Shown: positions 32,032 to 40,412 of the stretch, one piece after another | Numbering within the stretch: position 1 is the stretch's first letter | Layout: every line of letters starts with the position of its first letter | Assembly (NCBI GenBank): GCA_030064795.1 | Contig: JASJEI010000025.1 | Span: forward strand, 1-48,464 | Direction: 5' to 3' | Source of the DNA: Pleurocapsa sp. MO_226.B13 | Lineage (GTDB): Bacteria > Cyanobacteriota > Cyanobacteriia > Cyanobacteriales > Xenococcaceae | Length of the DNA stretch: 48,464 bases | Translations under genes and position numbers: made by a program | Notes under the pieces: generated by a model | The model's input: the letters and a program-made list of their open reading frames with translations, nothing else | Told to the model about the DNA's origin: nothing | The model's database searches: none

Positions 32032-34077
32032 TTATGGCTTAACTTTAGAATTATCAGGTTGTTTGGATAGTGGCATAAAAGTGTAGCCATATTTATCTTT
32101 AGGACTGGCAACTAGACGAACCAGTTCTACATCAGCAAGGCGATCGCCTGAAGGTAAAAAACTCACCGTACCAGAAGCACCATTAGCTGTAAAGCCAAAT
32201 ACTTCGAGAGTTTGTCTAATCCCCTCTCTGGTAGGATTATTCGCCATGGCAGTAACTAGAGCTTGAGTGGCATCATAAGCTAAGGCAGCACGCCATTCTA
32301 CCTCTTCTCCCCAAAGAGTCTGAGCGCGAGTCTGAAAATCTGAGGTAGAGTCACTACCTGAATACCAAGGAGAAGCTAAAACCATTCCCACGGCATCTTG
32401 CCCACCTACTGCTCTGGTTTTTGCCTGCAAAACATCGTCTCCCGCCAGCATCGGTAATTTTTGATTATTTGCCTTAACCACTTCTAATGCTTTATCTAAC
32501 GTAAGAGTGTTAGGAGCTAACATCAGAAACTCTGCACCATTTTCCTCAGCAGTTTTCATACTCTCAACTGCATCAAAATTAGGATTGGATAAATCAATAG
32601 TAGTTACTAATCTTCCTCCTCTTTTGGAAAGAGCAAGTAAAAATTCTGATTTCAGAGACTGGCTATAGGCACTCTTGCTATTAAAAAGGATTGCTGCTTT
32701 TTTGACCTGAAGTCGATCGATCGCATAATTTGCTAATGCTTCTGCTGCCACAGTATCGTTGGGGACAGTACGAAAAAAATAAGGACTAAAATTTGATAGT
32801 TTAACCGAGGTGCTAATGGGAGAAATGGCTACTAATTGCTCTTGCCGATAGGCTTCTCCTGCTACTAAAGAAGCATCACTAGAATAAGGACCGACAACAC
32901 CTAGTATCTCAGGATTTTTCCCTAACAGAGAACCTAGTTGCTTAGTCATTTCAGGATTATCATCATCAGCAGCGATCGCAATTTTCAACCCAGTGCCATT
33001 AATTCCACCATTGTTATTGATTTCTGCTTGTGCCTGAGCCACTCCTCTGAGCATTGATAAAGCAATGGGAGTGACTGAATCAACAGGGACAGACACCGCA
33101 ATACTTAGACTTTTACTGTTACCAATGCGAGCATTATTCAAATAGATTAAAGCTTCTGGATCGTTAGGATATTTTTGCAGAGAAGCTTCTAATTTAGTAA
33201 TAGCAGTATCAAAATCTCCCGCAGCAAAAGCCGTTACGCCAGATTGCTTATCGGGATTAGTTAGCCGATCCACTAAGATTTTGTCCCCAAAACTAATACG
33301 AGCTTCTAAATTAGCAATAGGCTTTGAGTCTGTTGCCGATGCCAACATCTCTCGATCTGTCAGGATTGCATCGTTGTTAGCTGTCTGGTTACAGTTAGGA
33401 TGGCAACTAGGAAGTAAGTCTTTTACTATTGCCATAACCCGATCGAAACTGGCTCGATTTTCTAACTTTTGATATAGTCTTCCTGCTTGTTGATAATCTT
33501 TAACCGCAGCAGCGCGATTGCCCAATTCAGAGTGGGCACCACCTCGCACAAAATAAGCGATCGCCAAGTCAGGATTTAATTTGATAGCTCGATCGAAATA
33601 GGGAATAGCTTGTGCTGTTTGTCCATTCAACATGGTTGCAAAGCCTCTCCCTGAATAAGCTTCGGGTTTTTCAGGGTCAATTTTGGCTGCTGACTCAAAA
33701 TCGGCGATCGCACCCTGATAGTCTTCTAAATACATAAGTATTAAAGCACGAGTCATGTAGGGTTGGACGACATCTGGATTGAGTTCGATAGTCTTATCAA
33801 AATCATGTAAAGCTGGTTCGTGCTGGCGTAGATGATAAAAAGCTAAGCCTCGATTGTAGTAAATTAAAGCATTATCTGGATTTAGCTCTATTGCTTGACT
33901 ATAGGCTTTGATGGCATCAACAAATTTATTCTGTTCGCTCAAATTGATGCCACTTTCCAAGTATTCTGCGGCAGATTGAGGCTGTGCTGGTTGAGCATTA
34001 ATAGCTGAAGTTTCTAACGCGATCGCCACGAGCAATGTGCCGATAACTTGAGCAAATTTGGAGGACGATCTTTTCAT
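32032..34077 (-). CDS. TPR / type I periplasmic-binding-protein fusion (ABC amino-acid-type receptor)
   Basis: The 681-residue exported protein has a signal peptide (VIGTLLVAIALETSAINAQ). About five TPR units follow from 38 to 215 (YLESGINLSEQNKFVDAIKA, ALIYYNRGLAFYHLRQHEPA, PEAYSGRGFATMLNGQTAQA, LAIAYFVRGGAHSELGN). After a linker with LEASLQKYPNDPEALIYLNN comes a Peripla_BP_6 (LivJ-type) domain at about 320-665: ALSMLRGVAQAQAEINNNGG, VVGPYSSDASLVAGEAYRQ and ISPISTSVKLSN. No ABC permease or ATPase genes are adjacent, so it may be a sensor or scaffold rather than a transporter subunit. It lies 29 bp downstream of the FAD oxidoreductase gene. Confidence 0.88.
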   Translation of the reverse strand: MKRSSSKFAQVIGTLLVAIALETSAINAQPAQPQSAAEYLESGINLSEQNKFVDAIKAYSQAIELNPDNALIYYNRGLAFYHLRQHEPALHDFDKTIELNPDVVQPYMTRALILMYLEDYQGAIADFESAAKIDPEKPEAYSGRGFATMLNGQTAQAIPYFDRAIKLNPDLAIAYFVRGGAHSELGNRAAAVKDYQQAGRLYQKLENRASFDRVMAIVKDLLPSCHPNCNQTANNDAILTDREMLASATDSKPIANLEARISFGDKILVDRLTNPDKQSGVTAFAAGDFDTAITKLEASLQKYPNDPEALIYLNNARIGNSKSLSIAVSVPVDSVTPIALSMLRGVAQAQAEINNNGGINGTGLKIAIAADDDNPEMTKQLGSLLGKNPEILGVVGPYSSDASLVAGEAYRQEQLVAISPISTSVKLSNFSPYFFRTVPNDTVAAEALANYAIDRLQVKKAAILFNSKSAYSQSLKSEFLLALSKRGGRLVTTIDLSNPNFDAVESMKTAEENGAEFLMLAPNTLTLDKALEVVKANNQKLPMLAGDDVLQAKTRAVGGQDAVGMVLASPWYSGSDSTSDFQTRAQTLWGEEVEWRAALAYDATQALVTAMANNPTREGIRQTLEVFGFTANGASGTVSFLPSGDRLADVELVRLVASPKDKYGYTFMPLSKQPDNSKVKP

Positions 34078-34106
34078 ATCTTTAATTGCTAATTAATTAA
34101 TAATCC

Positions 34107-35777
34107 CTAAAAGCTGCGTAATGCTTTTTCGACGGTAAAGACATCAAACCAACTACTACTAGCTTTGCCATATACTTCAGGAATGTAGCCTAATGCTGCT
34201 TTTACTTCTTGATTTTCAATGGAATGTAAAGATCTTCCTTCGGAAATTGACATAGCTGTAGCGATCGCTAATCCTTCTCCTACAGAGACATTAAATTCGA
34301 CAATTCTTCCTGCCGTTGTGCCTAAACCCCCAAAACCAGAAGCTGGACTTAATACTGCCAGGTTTTCATACTCTACAGGCAAGGTATGACGAAATCCATA
34401 GTTAAATGTGGGCATCAGAAAATGCTTAATTTCATGTATTCCCGCATCAGCTATTTTCTCGTCGAAACCAGCAATGCCACCCCGAGAATCTAAGTGATAA
34501 GAAAAAGTTCCTAATGCTTCCTCTGGGGGAACTCCTCCATCAGACATTTTAGTAGCTGTCAAATCGTCTAAAGAATTAGCTATTTGTCCCGCAGTCCGAA
34601 TATAAAGCTCGTCCATAAACTCAATATGTTGGACTCCCAAACTTTTATAGAAAGCTGCTACTTCTTGTGCCGCTGCTCTCATGGCAGGGGTGGGTTGAGC
34701 ACCATTGTTACTCAATTCTCTTGCTTCAGTAGCATTGACATCAAATAGCAAGGCATTAAAACTGATGCGATCGTCCAAAACGGCAATGTTTGCCCGATCT
34801 AGTATTTCTGAAGATTGTCTTAAATCGAATAATTTGCCGATTTCCCCATGATATGCGCCACTAAAAGCTAAAGCACGAACATCTGCCGAATCAGGGGTAC
34901 CTTGATACATAATGGCTGGTTGACCATGACTATTAGTAAAAGACTTCTGGAAATCAGCTAATTTTTCGGGATCTTTACCACTCGCCACTGCTAACCAATC
35001 CTGTGCCTGGCGATCGCTTTTATTCAAGAAGCGATTGATTAATCCTGCTTCTATTTGTTTTAATTGCTGAATATCTTTACCGTAGATTTCAAACACCCAA
35101 CCTACACTAAGGGCACTGTCGGGTAAACCCAGTTGAGCAAATCCCAGATTCATCTCAACTCCACTCATCTCTGCTAACTTGCCCCCTTGAGTAGCATCGA
35201 TAAATGTATGTGCGACATAGGAGTCATTGTTAGCAGTTGTCAAAGAACAAACCGATTTATTTACGGTAGATACAGACTGTAATTTTATATTGTCTATAAG
35301 CTCTATATCTTCCCTGAAAAATAGATTTTCAAATGCCTTGGTTGCTTTAAAGCGATCTAAAGCAATTACTTCTGTCCCCGTCAGGTCAATAAATTCTTGA
35401 TAGAGTTGACTAGAAGCTCCAAAAGTTCCCAATTTGTCTCGCATATCCCGAGGAACTTGATTGCGATCGAGATAAGCTAAACCCCCTCTACCCAAATGTC
35501 CGCCGATGCCTTTACTAGTATCCCCTTCGGTAATTAGCGCAACTTTAGCCTGACCATTTCTCTTTTCTAATTCCCTCTTGACTTTAATTGCTGTCATTAC
35601 TCCTGGCACTTCATCACCAAAGACGATCGCATCATATTCTTGAGGATTCTCTAATTGTTCATTAGCTTCAATGCAGGTATTAGGAGTTTCTTGCCCTAAG
35701 ACTCTAGAGGAAACACTTTGAAGAATTATGCCCATAGTAGCGATCGAGCAGATCAGAAAAGAAGTTAGTTGATGCAA
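34107..35777 (-). CDS. Exported FAD-dependent oxidoreductase (FAD_oxidored family)
   Basis: The 556-residue protein starts at TTG 35777; the next in-frame ATG at 35735 would remove half of the signal-like segment LTSFLICSIATMGIILQSVS. The Rossmann start is YDAIVFGDEVPGVMTAIKVK, in which GxGxxG appears as GDEVPGV, typical of the PF12831 group. It is followed by VALITEGDTSKGIGGHLGRG (about 78-97) and THTFIDAT-like AHTFIDATQGGKLAE near 190. The C-terminal LSPASGFGGLGTTAGRIVEF contacts FAD in this group. Substrate unknown. It is upstream of, and likely co-transcribed with, the TPR-PBP gene. Confidence 0.8.
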   Translation of the reverse strand: MHQLTSFLICSIATMGIILQSVSSRVLGQETPNTCIEANEQLENPQEYDAIVFGDEVPGVMTAIKVKRELEKRNGQAKVALITEGDTSKGIGGHLGRGGLAYLDRNQVPRDMRDKLGTFGASSQLYQEFIDLTGTEVIALDRFKATKAFENLFFREDIELIDNIKLQSVSTVNKSVCSLTTANNDSYVAHTFIDATQGGKLAEMSGVEMNLGFAQLGLPDSALSVGWVFEIYGKDIQQLKQIEAGLINRFLNKSDRQAQDWLAVASGKDPEKLADFQKSFTNSHGQPAIMYQGTPDSADVRALAFSGAYHGEIGKLFDLRQSSEILDRANIAVLDDRISFNALLFDVNATEARELSNNGAQPTPAMRAAAQEVAAFYKSLGVQHIEFMDELYIRTAGQIANSLDDLTATKMSDGGVPPEEALGTFSYHLDSRGGIAGFDEKIADAGIHEIKHFLMPTFNYGFRHTLPVEYENLAVLSPASGFGGLGTTAGRIVEFNVSVGEGLAIATAMSISEGRSLHSIENQEVKAALGYIPEVYGKASSSWFDVFTVEKALRSF

Positions 35778-36324
35778 GTTTTTGACCTTACTACTTATAC
35801 TGTTTACCTGATTTTATTGTCAATTTAAAATTTTAGCCGTTAAGATGAGCCAAATATAATTTTTTCAAAATTACTCAATAAACCTTTAGCGATCGCCTGA
35901 ATTAATTTATTCGTAGCCAGATATTTCCAAGAGTGTTAAGAGTGTAAAATTTTTGCGTCTTTAAAAATAACTTTCCGCTTAATTGGTTGCGTTAGTAGTT
36001 AGTCTAAACTACAGTTATTGAACTTATCTCTCTTTTGTCAGTCTGGGAAAACCCTTGCCATTTCTCAATTCTAAAACTCTTGTCTAGACTGTGATCGCGA
36101 AGCCTAGGCGTTAGCCTAATCGCTTGATTATTTTGTAATAAGAATTAAGAATTATAGTCGATTCTGTCAACTGACCTAAGTGTAATGGTTTAAGCGATCG
36201 CAGTCTCCTAAAGTGACAAAAGAGAGTTATGGGGTATTGCTGGCATTTGTTTATTAGTACCAAACAAATAATACAATAAGATACCTATAAATCTTCTTCT
36301 ATCTTCTCAATTGAGAAATAACTC
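35778..36324. other. Gene-free interval containing a MITE
   Basis: Apart from the 199-bp MITE at 36028-36226, this interval is AT-rich with HIP1 sites and shows no coding potential. It should contain the promoter of the FAD oxidoreductase/TPR-PBP genes (minus strand) next to 35777. Confidence 0.5.
36028..36226. mobile_element. 199-bp MITE with TTAT target duplication
   Basis: The termini CTCTCTTTTGTCA (36028-36040) and its complement (36214-36226) are perfect 13-bp inverted repeats. Both are flanked by TTAT (36024-36027 and 36227-36230). The interior has no gene, and an inner copy of GCGAAGCCTAGGCGTTAGCC occurs near 36098. It is a non-autonomous element; no autonomous parent is in the window. 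Confidence 0.75.
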
Positions 36325-37363
36325 ATGAGTCAGCTAATATCTCCCCCAGATACAACCGAACCAACAGAAGGACATAATGACCCCGATCCTAAGGGCGCAT
36401 CGCCCTTTGCTAAGTTTTTCTTTCTGTAAACCGTATTTGCGATTTTGCTAGCCTTGCTGTTTATTGTGGGTGGATTAATGGGTGCATCGACGATGGTGAA
36501 AGAAGGCGATCCTGACATTAATATTGCGATCGCCACGATTCAAACTAATTGGGGTGGGGCCGATCCTGAAACCATTGAAAATCAAGTTACAGACAAGATT
36601 GAGAAAGAGTTAAAATCTCTCAAGGGGTTAAAGGATTTAAGTAGTGCTTCTTTTGATGGTTCGTCATTAATTCAGGTAGAGTTTGAAGCCGAAGCACCTA
36701 TAGCCGAATCAATCTCTTTGGTAAGGGCAGAGGTAGATGAAGCTAAACCAGAGATATCTAGTGATGCAGATGAACCCAAGGTAGAGCAAATTTCAACTCA
36801 GGATACTCCCGTGTTGACGTTAGGTTTATATGGAGATATCGATTTAGCATTATTGAGTAAGGCAGCCGAAGATATTGAAGATATTTTAGAAACTGTCCCC
36901 AATGTCCGCAAAGTAGACTTGAGTGGTAATCGAGAAGAAGTGATTCACGTTCAGCGATCCGCAACAAAACTACGGCTAAGATTTTCGCTTTAGGCGCGAT
37001 CGCTTTATTTATTACTTCCACTATCTTAGTCGGCACCGTCCCTGGTACTCTTTTTCCTCAAGGTGATGGACGCAAATTAAGCATCAATATTGAATTACCA
37101 CCCACAACTACTCTTGATAGTTCTCAAAAAGTAGCTGATGAAGTGGGAGAGTTACTACAAAGTAAAGACTATTTAGAAAGCGTTATCAAATTAGTCGGAC
37201 AAAGAAGTGGCTTGGTTCAAGAAAGCGGACTTAAGCCAAACAATGGTAATTATTTAGTTGGTTTTTCCGCTATTTTTACCCCAGAAGAATCTCGGGCAAA
37301 ACCTTCTTAGATACTGTTGGCGATACTGTTGGCGAAAGTAATCACAAAGAAATTCAAGCGTAA
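36325..37363 (+). pseudogene. RND efflux pump gene, decayed
   Basis: The reading starts MSQLISPPDTTEPTEGHNDP, hits an in-frame TAA at 36427, and continues LALLFIVGGLMGASTMVKEG, DPDINIAIATIQTNWGGADP, ENQVTDKIEKELKSLKGL (first porter domain). At about 36960 it shifts frame and jumps several hundred residues to KIFALGAIALFITSTILVGT, FPQGDGRKLSINIELP (TM7 and second porter half). It then has TAG at 37308 or, in another frame, DTVGESNHKEIQA and TAA at 37361. It carries a stop, a frameshift and a large internal deletion. Its adaptor equivalent survives as a fragment at 31083. Confidence 0.85.
37322..37344 (+). repeat. 23-bp inverted repeat, left arm
   Basis: GATACTGTTGGCGAAAGTAA followed by TCA is exactly repeated in reverse complement at 39740-39762. 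Both encode DTVGESN near the C-terminus of RND-type proteins. The first 12 bases are also tandemly repeated just upstream (37310-37321). Confidence 0.8.
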
Positions 37364-37451
37364 TCTCCAGCGAGATGATTAGTACAAAGACTCTGTAAGA
37401 CAGCAGACAAGTTCTCAAGTATTACATGGGAGAGGGAGGTAAAATTAATTT

Positions 37452-37466
37452 CCAAGTAATACATGG
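37452..37466 (+). promoter_or_regulatory. 15-bp terminal/operator-like site upstream of the transposase
   Basis: CCAAGTAATACATGG lies 47 bp before the transposase ATG at 37514, a promoter position. It is one of five related sites (37414, 37452, 39206, 39603, 39643) with consensus CCAWGTAWTACWTGG. Confidence 0.6.
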
Positions 37467-37513
37467 TTTGAACCGATATCCTGAAAATAGTAATTTGGGG
37501 ACAATTTGAACCA

Positions 37514-39171
37514 ATGTCATTACATCTACAACCCATTCCGCCAGTTCCAGAACAAACAGTACGAGCCGCCCGTGCTGCTTTTCCTAAAGGTAATATTTAC
37601 CTACAGATTCGAGATCCCTTGGGTAGTATTTATGTTGATGAGGATTTTGCCGATTTATTTTCAGTGAAAGGTCAACCCGCTCAGTCCCCTTGGCGATTAG
37701 CTTTAATCTGTGTCATGCAGTCCAGGTCAAATTTATCAGATCGTCAAGCAGCAGATGCAGTGAGAGGAAGAATCGATTGGAAGTACGCACTTTCTCTACC
37801 TTTAGAAGACTCGGGATTTGATTTTTCGCTCTTGAGTGAATTTCGTAAACGCTTGATTGAAGGAGGAGCTGAAGAACTTTTATTGAACCGAATCTTAGAG
37901 CAATTACGAGAAAAAGAATTAATTAAAGGGCATAGGCGACAACGCACCGATTCAACACATATTTTAGCAGCAATTCGCCCCCTCAATCGGCTAGAAACCT
38001 TGGGGGAAGCAATGCGGGCAGCCCTCAATAGTTTGGCGGTGGCTGCCCCTGATTGGTTAGCCAAACGCCTCAAGAAAGATTGGTTTGACCGTTATGGAAG
38101 GAGAGTTGAAAACTACCGCCTGCCTAAACTAGATTCCGAACGAGAAACTTTAGGTAATCAAATGGGAGAAGATGGTTTTAGCTTACTGAAAAAAATTTAT
38201 GCTCCCAATGCCCCAGAATGGTTACGTTATCTTCCTGCCGTAGAAATCCTAAGAATAGTCTGGGTTCAACAATTTTATGCCCCCATTGACGGAAAAGTGA
38301 AATGGCGATCGCCCTCTGATATGCCTCCTTCGACCATTGCAATTCACTCACCTTATGATGTAGAGGCTCACTACAGTTCTAAAAGAAGTGTGAATTGGGT
38401 AGGTTACAAGGCTCATGTAACTGAAATCTGTGATCAAGATTCGCCTCACTTCATTACTCATGTTCACACAACCCTATCCACTGTTACCGATGAAACAGTA
38501 GTCGAACCGATTCACCAAGCCTTATCCGAGAAATCATTAAAACCAAAAGAACACTTGATGGATCTGGGTTATGTCACCGCAGGACATTTAGTTTCTTCTC
38601 AAGAAAACTATGGAGTTGAATTAATTGGTCCAGTTCGCTCTGACCCTTCCTGGCAAGCCAAACATCATCCTAAATTCGCCAGTTCTAATTTTCGCTCTTG
38701 ACTGGGAGAAACAAGTTGCTATTTGTCCTAGAGGACATACAAGTCAAACTTGGTCTGAAAAAACCGATAAAAAAGGACAGTCAGTCATTAACATTAGATT
38801 TTCTCAATCTACTTGTGGCAGTTGTGCTTCTCGCAGCCGATGTACCCGTGCTAAAACCGAACCAAGAGGGCTGACGATTCACACCCAACAAGAACATACT
38901 GCACTTCAAGATCGCCGTAATGTTCAAAACACTCCTGAATTTTTGAAGACTTATAACCAGAGGGCAGGAATTGAAGGTACGCTTGTCTCAAGGTGTCAGA
39001 CGTTCAGCTTGGCGTCAATCTCGGTATATTGGTTTAGCTAAAACTCACTTACAACATATCTTTATGGCTGCTGGTCTGAATTTATGTCGTCTTGATGCTT
39101 GGTTGAATGGTGTTCCCTTGGCAACCACTCGTTATTCTCGATTTTATAGCCTCAAACCAAAAACTAGCTAA
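37514..39171 (+). pseudogene. IS1182-family transposase (frameshifted)
   Basis: The main frame from ATG 37514 is MSLHLQPIPPVPEQTVRAAR, RAAFPKGNIYLQIRDPLGSI, then LSDRQAADAVRGRIDWKYAL, GFDFSLLSEFRKRLIEGGAE and RQRTDSTHILAAIRPLNRLE. All are diagnostic of the IS1182 DDE transposase. A frameshift at about 38700 leads to FALDWEKQVAICPRGHTSQT with the CxxC zinc-type cluster (STCGSCASRSRCTRAKTEP). A second near 38975 leads to LSQGVRRSAWRQSRYIGLAK, THLQHIFMAAGLNLCRLDAW. Two frameshifts make it inactive unless programmed shifts occur. Confidence 0.88.
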
Positions 39172-39205
39172 ATTTTCGCTTACCGTTTAAATATACTTCC
39201 CCAAT

Positions 39206-39220
39206 CCATGTATTACTTGG
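39206..39220 (-). repeat. 15-bp site at the right end of the transposase core
   Basis: CCATGTATTACTTGG is the exact inverted copy of 37452-37466. The stop codon of the RHH gene (39213-39215) lies within it. Confidence 0.7.
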
Positions 39221-39593
39221 AGGAAAATAAGATAAGTTCAATCAATCGTTTCAAGCTTTTCTCCACCAACTTTTCTGATGACGCTTGCTTACCTAATCTC
39301 AATTCTTGTAAAACTTTTTCGGCTAAAGAACTCAATTCATCTTTATTAAGAGATTTTTTGGCTTTGGAGCCTGATTTTTCAGGATTTAACTGCTCAATTT
39401 CTCCTGAATCCGAAAAAATCGACCTATTGTGTTGAACTAAATTTTCTAATAGGTCAGCCCTAGTTATACCCAGGCATTCCGAGGCAATTCCCAATTCTTT
39501 CCAGGTGCTGTCGGTTAGTCGTATAGAGCGGACTTGACGATAATCCTGATTTTTCAGGGTAAATTTCCCCTGGATATCTCGTTTGCGTTTCAT
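39213..39593 (-). CDS. Ribbon-helix-helix-type DNA-binding protein (IS-associated)
   Basis: A 126-residue basic protein. The N-terminus MKRKRDIQGKFTLKNQDYRQ is followed by VRSIRLTDSTWKELGIASEC and LGITRADLLENLV, the strand-helix-helix pattern of CopG/RHH regulators (about 20-55). A charged C-terminal region rich in Lys/Ser/Glu (about 65-126) is predicted helical. The gene is intact although the neighbouring transposase is broken. Its last codons and stop lie inside a 15-bp site, and a perfect palindrome containing the same site overlaps its promoter and start region. This suggests an autoregulated repressor that may also control the transposase. Inference only. Confidence 0.7.
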   Translation of the reverse strand: MKRKRDIQGKFTLKNQDYRQVRSIRLTDSTWKELGIASECLGITRADLLENLVQHNRSIFSDSGEIEQLNPEKSGSKAKKSLNKDELSSLAEKVLQELRLGKQASSEKLVEKSLKRLIELILFSSK

Positions 39594-39597
39594 GGCG

Positions 39598-39622
39598 TTT
39601 ATCCATGCAATACATGGATAAA
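39598..39622 (-). promoter_or_regulatory. Palindromic operator in front of the RHH gene
   Basis: TTTATCCATG-caata-CATGGATAAA is a perfect 10-bp inverted repeat 5 bases upstream of the ATG at 39593. Its core CCATGCAATACATGG matches the four other sites of this element. Such symmetric sites are what RHH dimers bind, so autorepression is likely. Confidence 0.65.
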
Positions 39623-39705
39623 GTTTAACACTTATCTTCGCTCCTTGTATTACTGGGAAATGTGAGATAATTCCTTTACTAGATTTTTTAGAAACTTTGT
39701 ACTAA

Positions 39706-39852
39706 CTAATCTCTTTTGTATCGCGCTTGAAACCCATGCTGATTACTTTCGCCAACAGTATCTTTACTGGTAATTCCTTGTCTATATTTATTGCTAACAC
39801 CAAGCAAAGCGTAAACAATGACAATAGTTACAAAGGTTTTGCAGATAATGTG
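39706..39852 (-). pseudogene. Second RND-type C-terminal fragment, inverted
   Basis: On the minus strand the frame reads KTFVTIVIVYALLGVSNKYR, QGITSKDTVGESNQHGFQAR, YKRD and TAG at 39706-39708: a final membrane helix and cytoplasmic tail. The DTVGESN part is identical at DNA level to 37322-37344 in opposite orientation. It begins abruptly at the repeats of 39836-39990. Confidence 0.55.
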
Positions 39853-39990
39853 AGCCAGAATTAGTTTTTGTGAGTCTTTTGCAGATTAATCTGAGTCAGT
39901 TGGTATTTATTGTGAGCCTAAGCCAATATTTTTTGCAAATAAATGTGAGCCGAAAAACACCAGTTTTTGCGAGCCAAGCCTCTAGCTTTG
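39836..39990 (-). repeat. Iterated 20-bp motifs resembling a transposon end
   Basis: On the minus strand, GGCTCACATTTATTTGCAAA, ACTCAGATTAATCTGCAAAA and GGCTCACATTATCTGCAAAA recur, with partial copies GGCTCACAATAAAT, ACTCACAAAAACT and GGCTCGCAAAAACT. Irregularly spaced copies of a roughly 20-bp word at one border are typical of transposase-binding arrays at the ends of IS21-, Mu- or Tn7-like elements. No second end is seen in the window. Confidence 0.6.
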
Positions 39991-40078
39991 ATTTTACAGC
40001 TTGACTGGAGCAAAGTAACCAAGGAGTTGGCTTTTTATGAAAATCAGAGTAAGCAACTACGACAAATAGTTCATTCAA
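39896..40078 (-). pseudogene. Possible transposase remnant next to the iterated end
   Basis: The frame MNELFVVVAYSDFHKKPTPW, LLCSSQAVKSKLEAWLAKTG loses coding character where it enters the GGCTCACA repeats. VVVAYSDFHKKPTPWLLCSS has the look of a DDE transposase core (an F-V-V-x-Y ... P-W strand pattern). An internally deleted element, in which a transposase piece is fused to its own end, would explain this. It is weakly supported. Confidence 0.35.
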
Positions 40079-40412
40079 AACTTACTCTGTAGATTTAAAA
40101 AGTAATTATTAACAAAAGGGAATCAAATATAATTAAATTCCCCAACTATAAAATAGGTATTATCTGAATATAACACCGTAATATGATGAAATACGGGTAA
40201 GCCAAGCAAATTTAAGTCGTACTTCACTGATACAGACAATAACATACAAATGTAAACAGAGAGTAAAGAGTACTAAAGTAGACAAATTCTTAAACTTTCG
40301 CTCCATTTATAGACACGATCGCCTCACCCAAAAAATGTCAGTAATTATTGACATCAGCAATTTAAAACCCCAAAAATTCTTTAAAGTAAAAAAAATATAA
40401 CCAACCTTATCT
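40079..40412. other. AT-rich spacer before the deacetylase gene
   Basis: No coding potential or clear repeat is seen. It should hold the promoter of the HDAC-family gene; a partial HIP1-like GATCGCC is at 40318. Confidence 0.4.

Larger units (their letters stand above)
37414..39657 (+). mobile_element. IS1182-family element with a linked ribbon-helix-helix gene
   Basis: The element contains a frameshifted IS1182-type transposase gene and, convergent to it, a small RHH gene. Two inner 15-bp sites, CCAAGTAATACATGG at 37452-37466 and its exact complement at 39206-39220, form inverted ends of a 1.77-kb core. Looser copies at 37414-37430 and 39643-39657 form outer ends including the RHH gene. It sits in the decayed RND locus between the inverted 23-bp repeats. 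Which pair marks the true ends is not certain. Confidence 0.65.
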
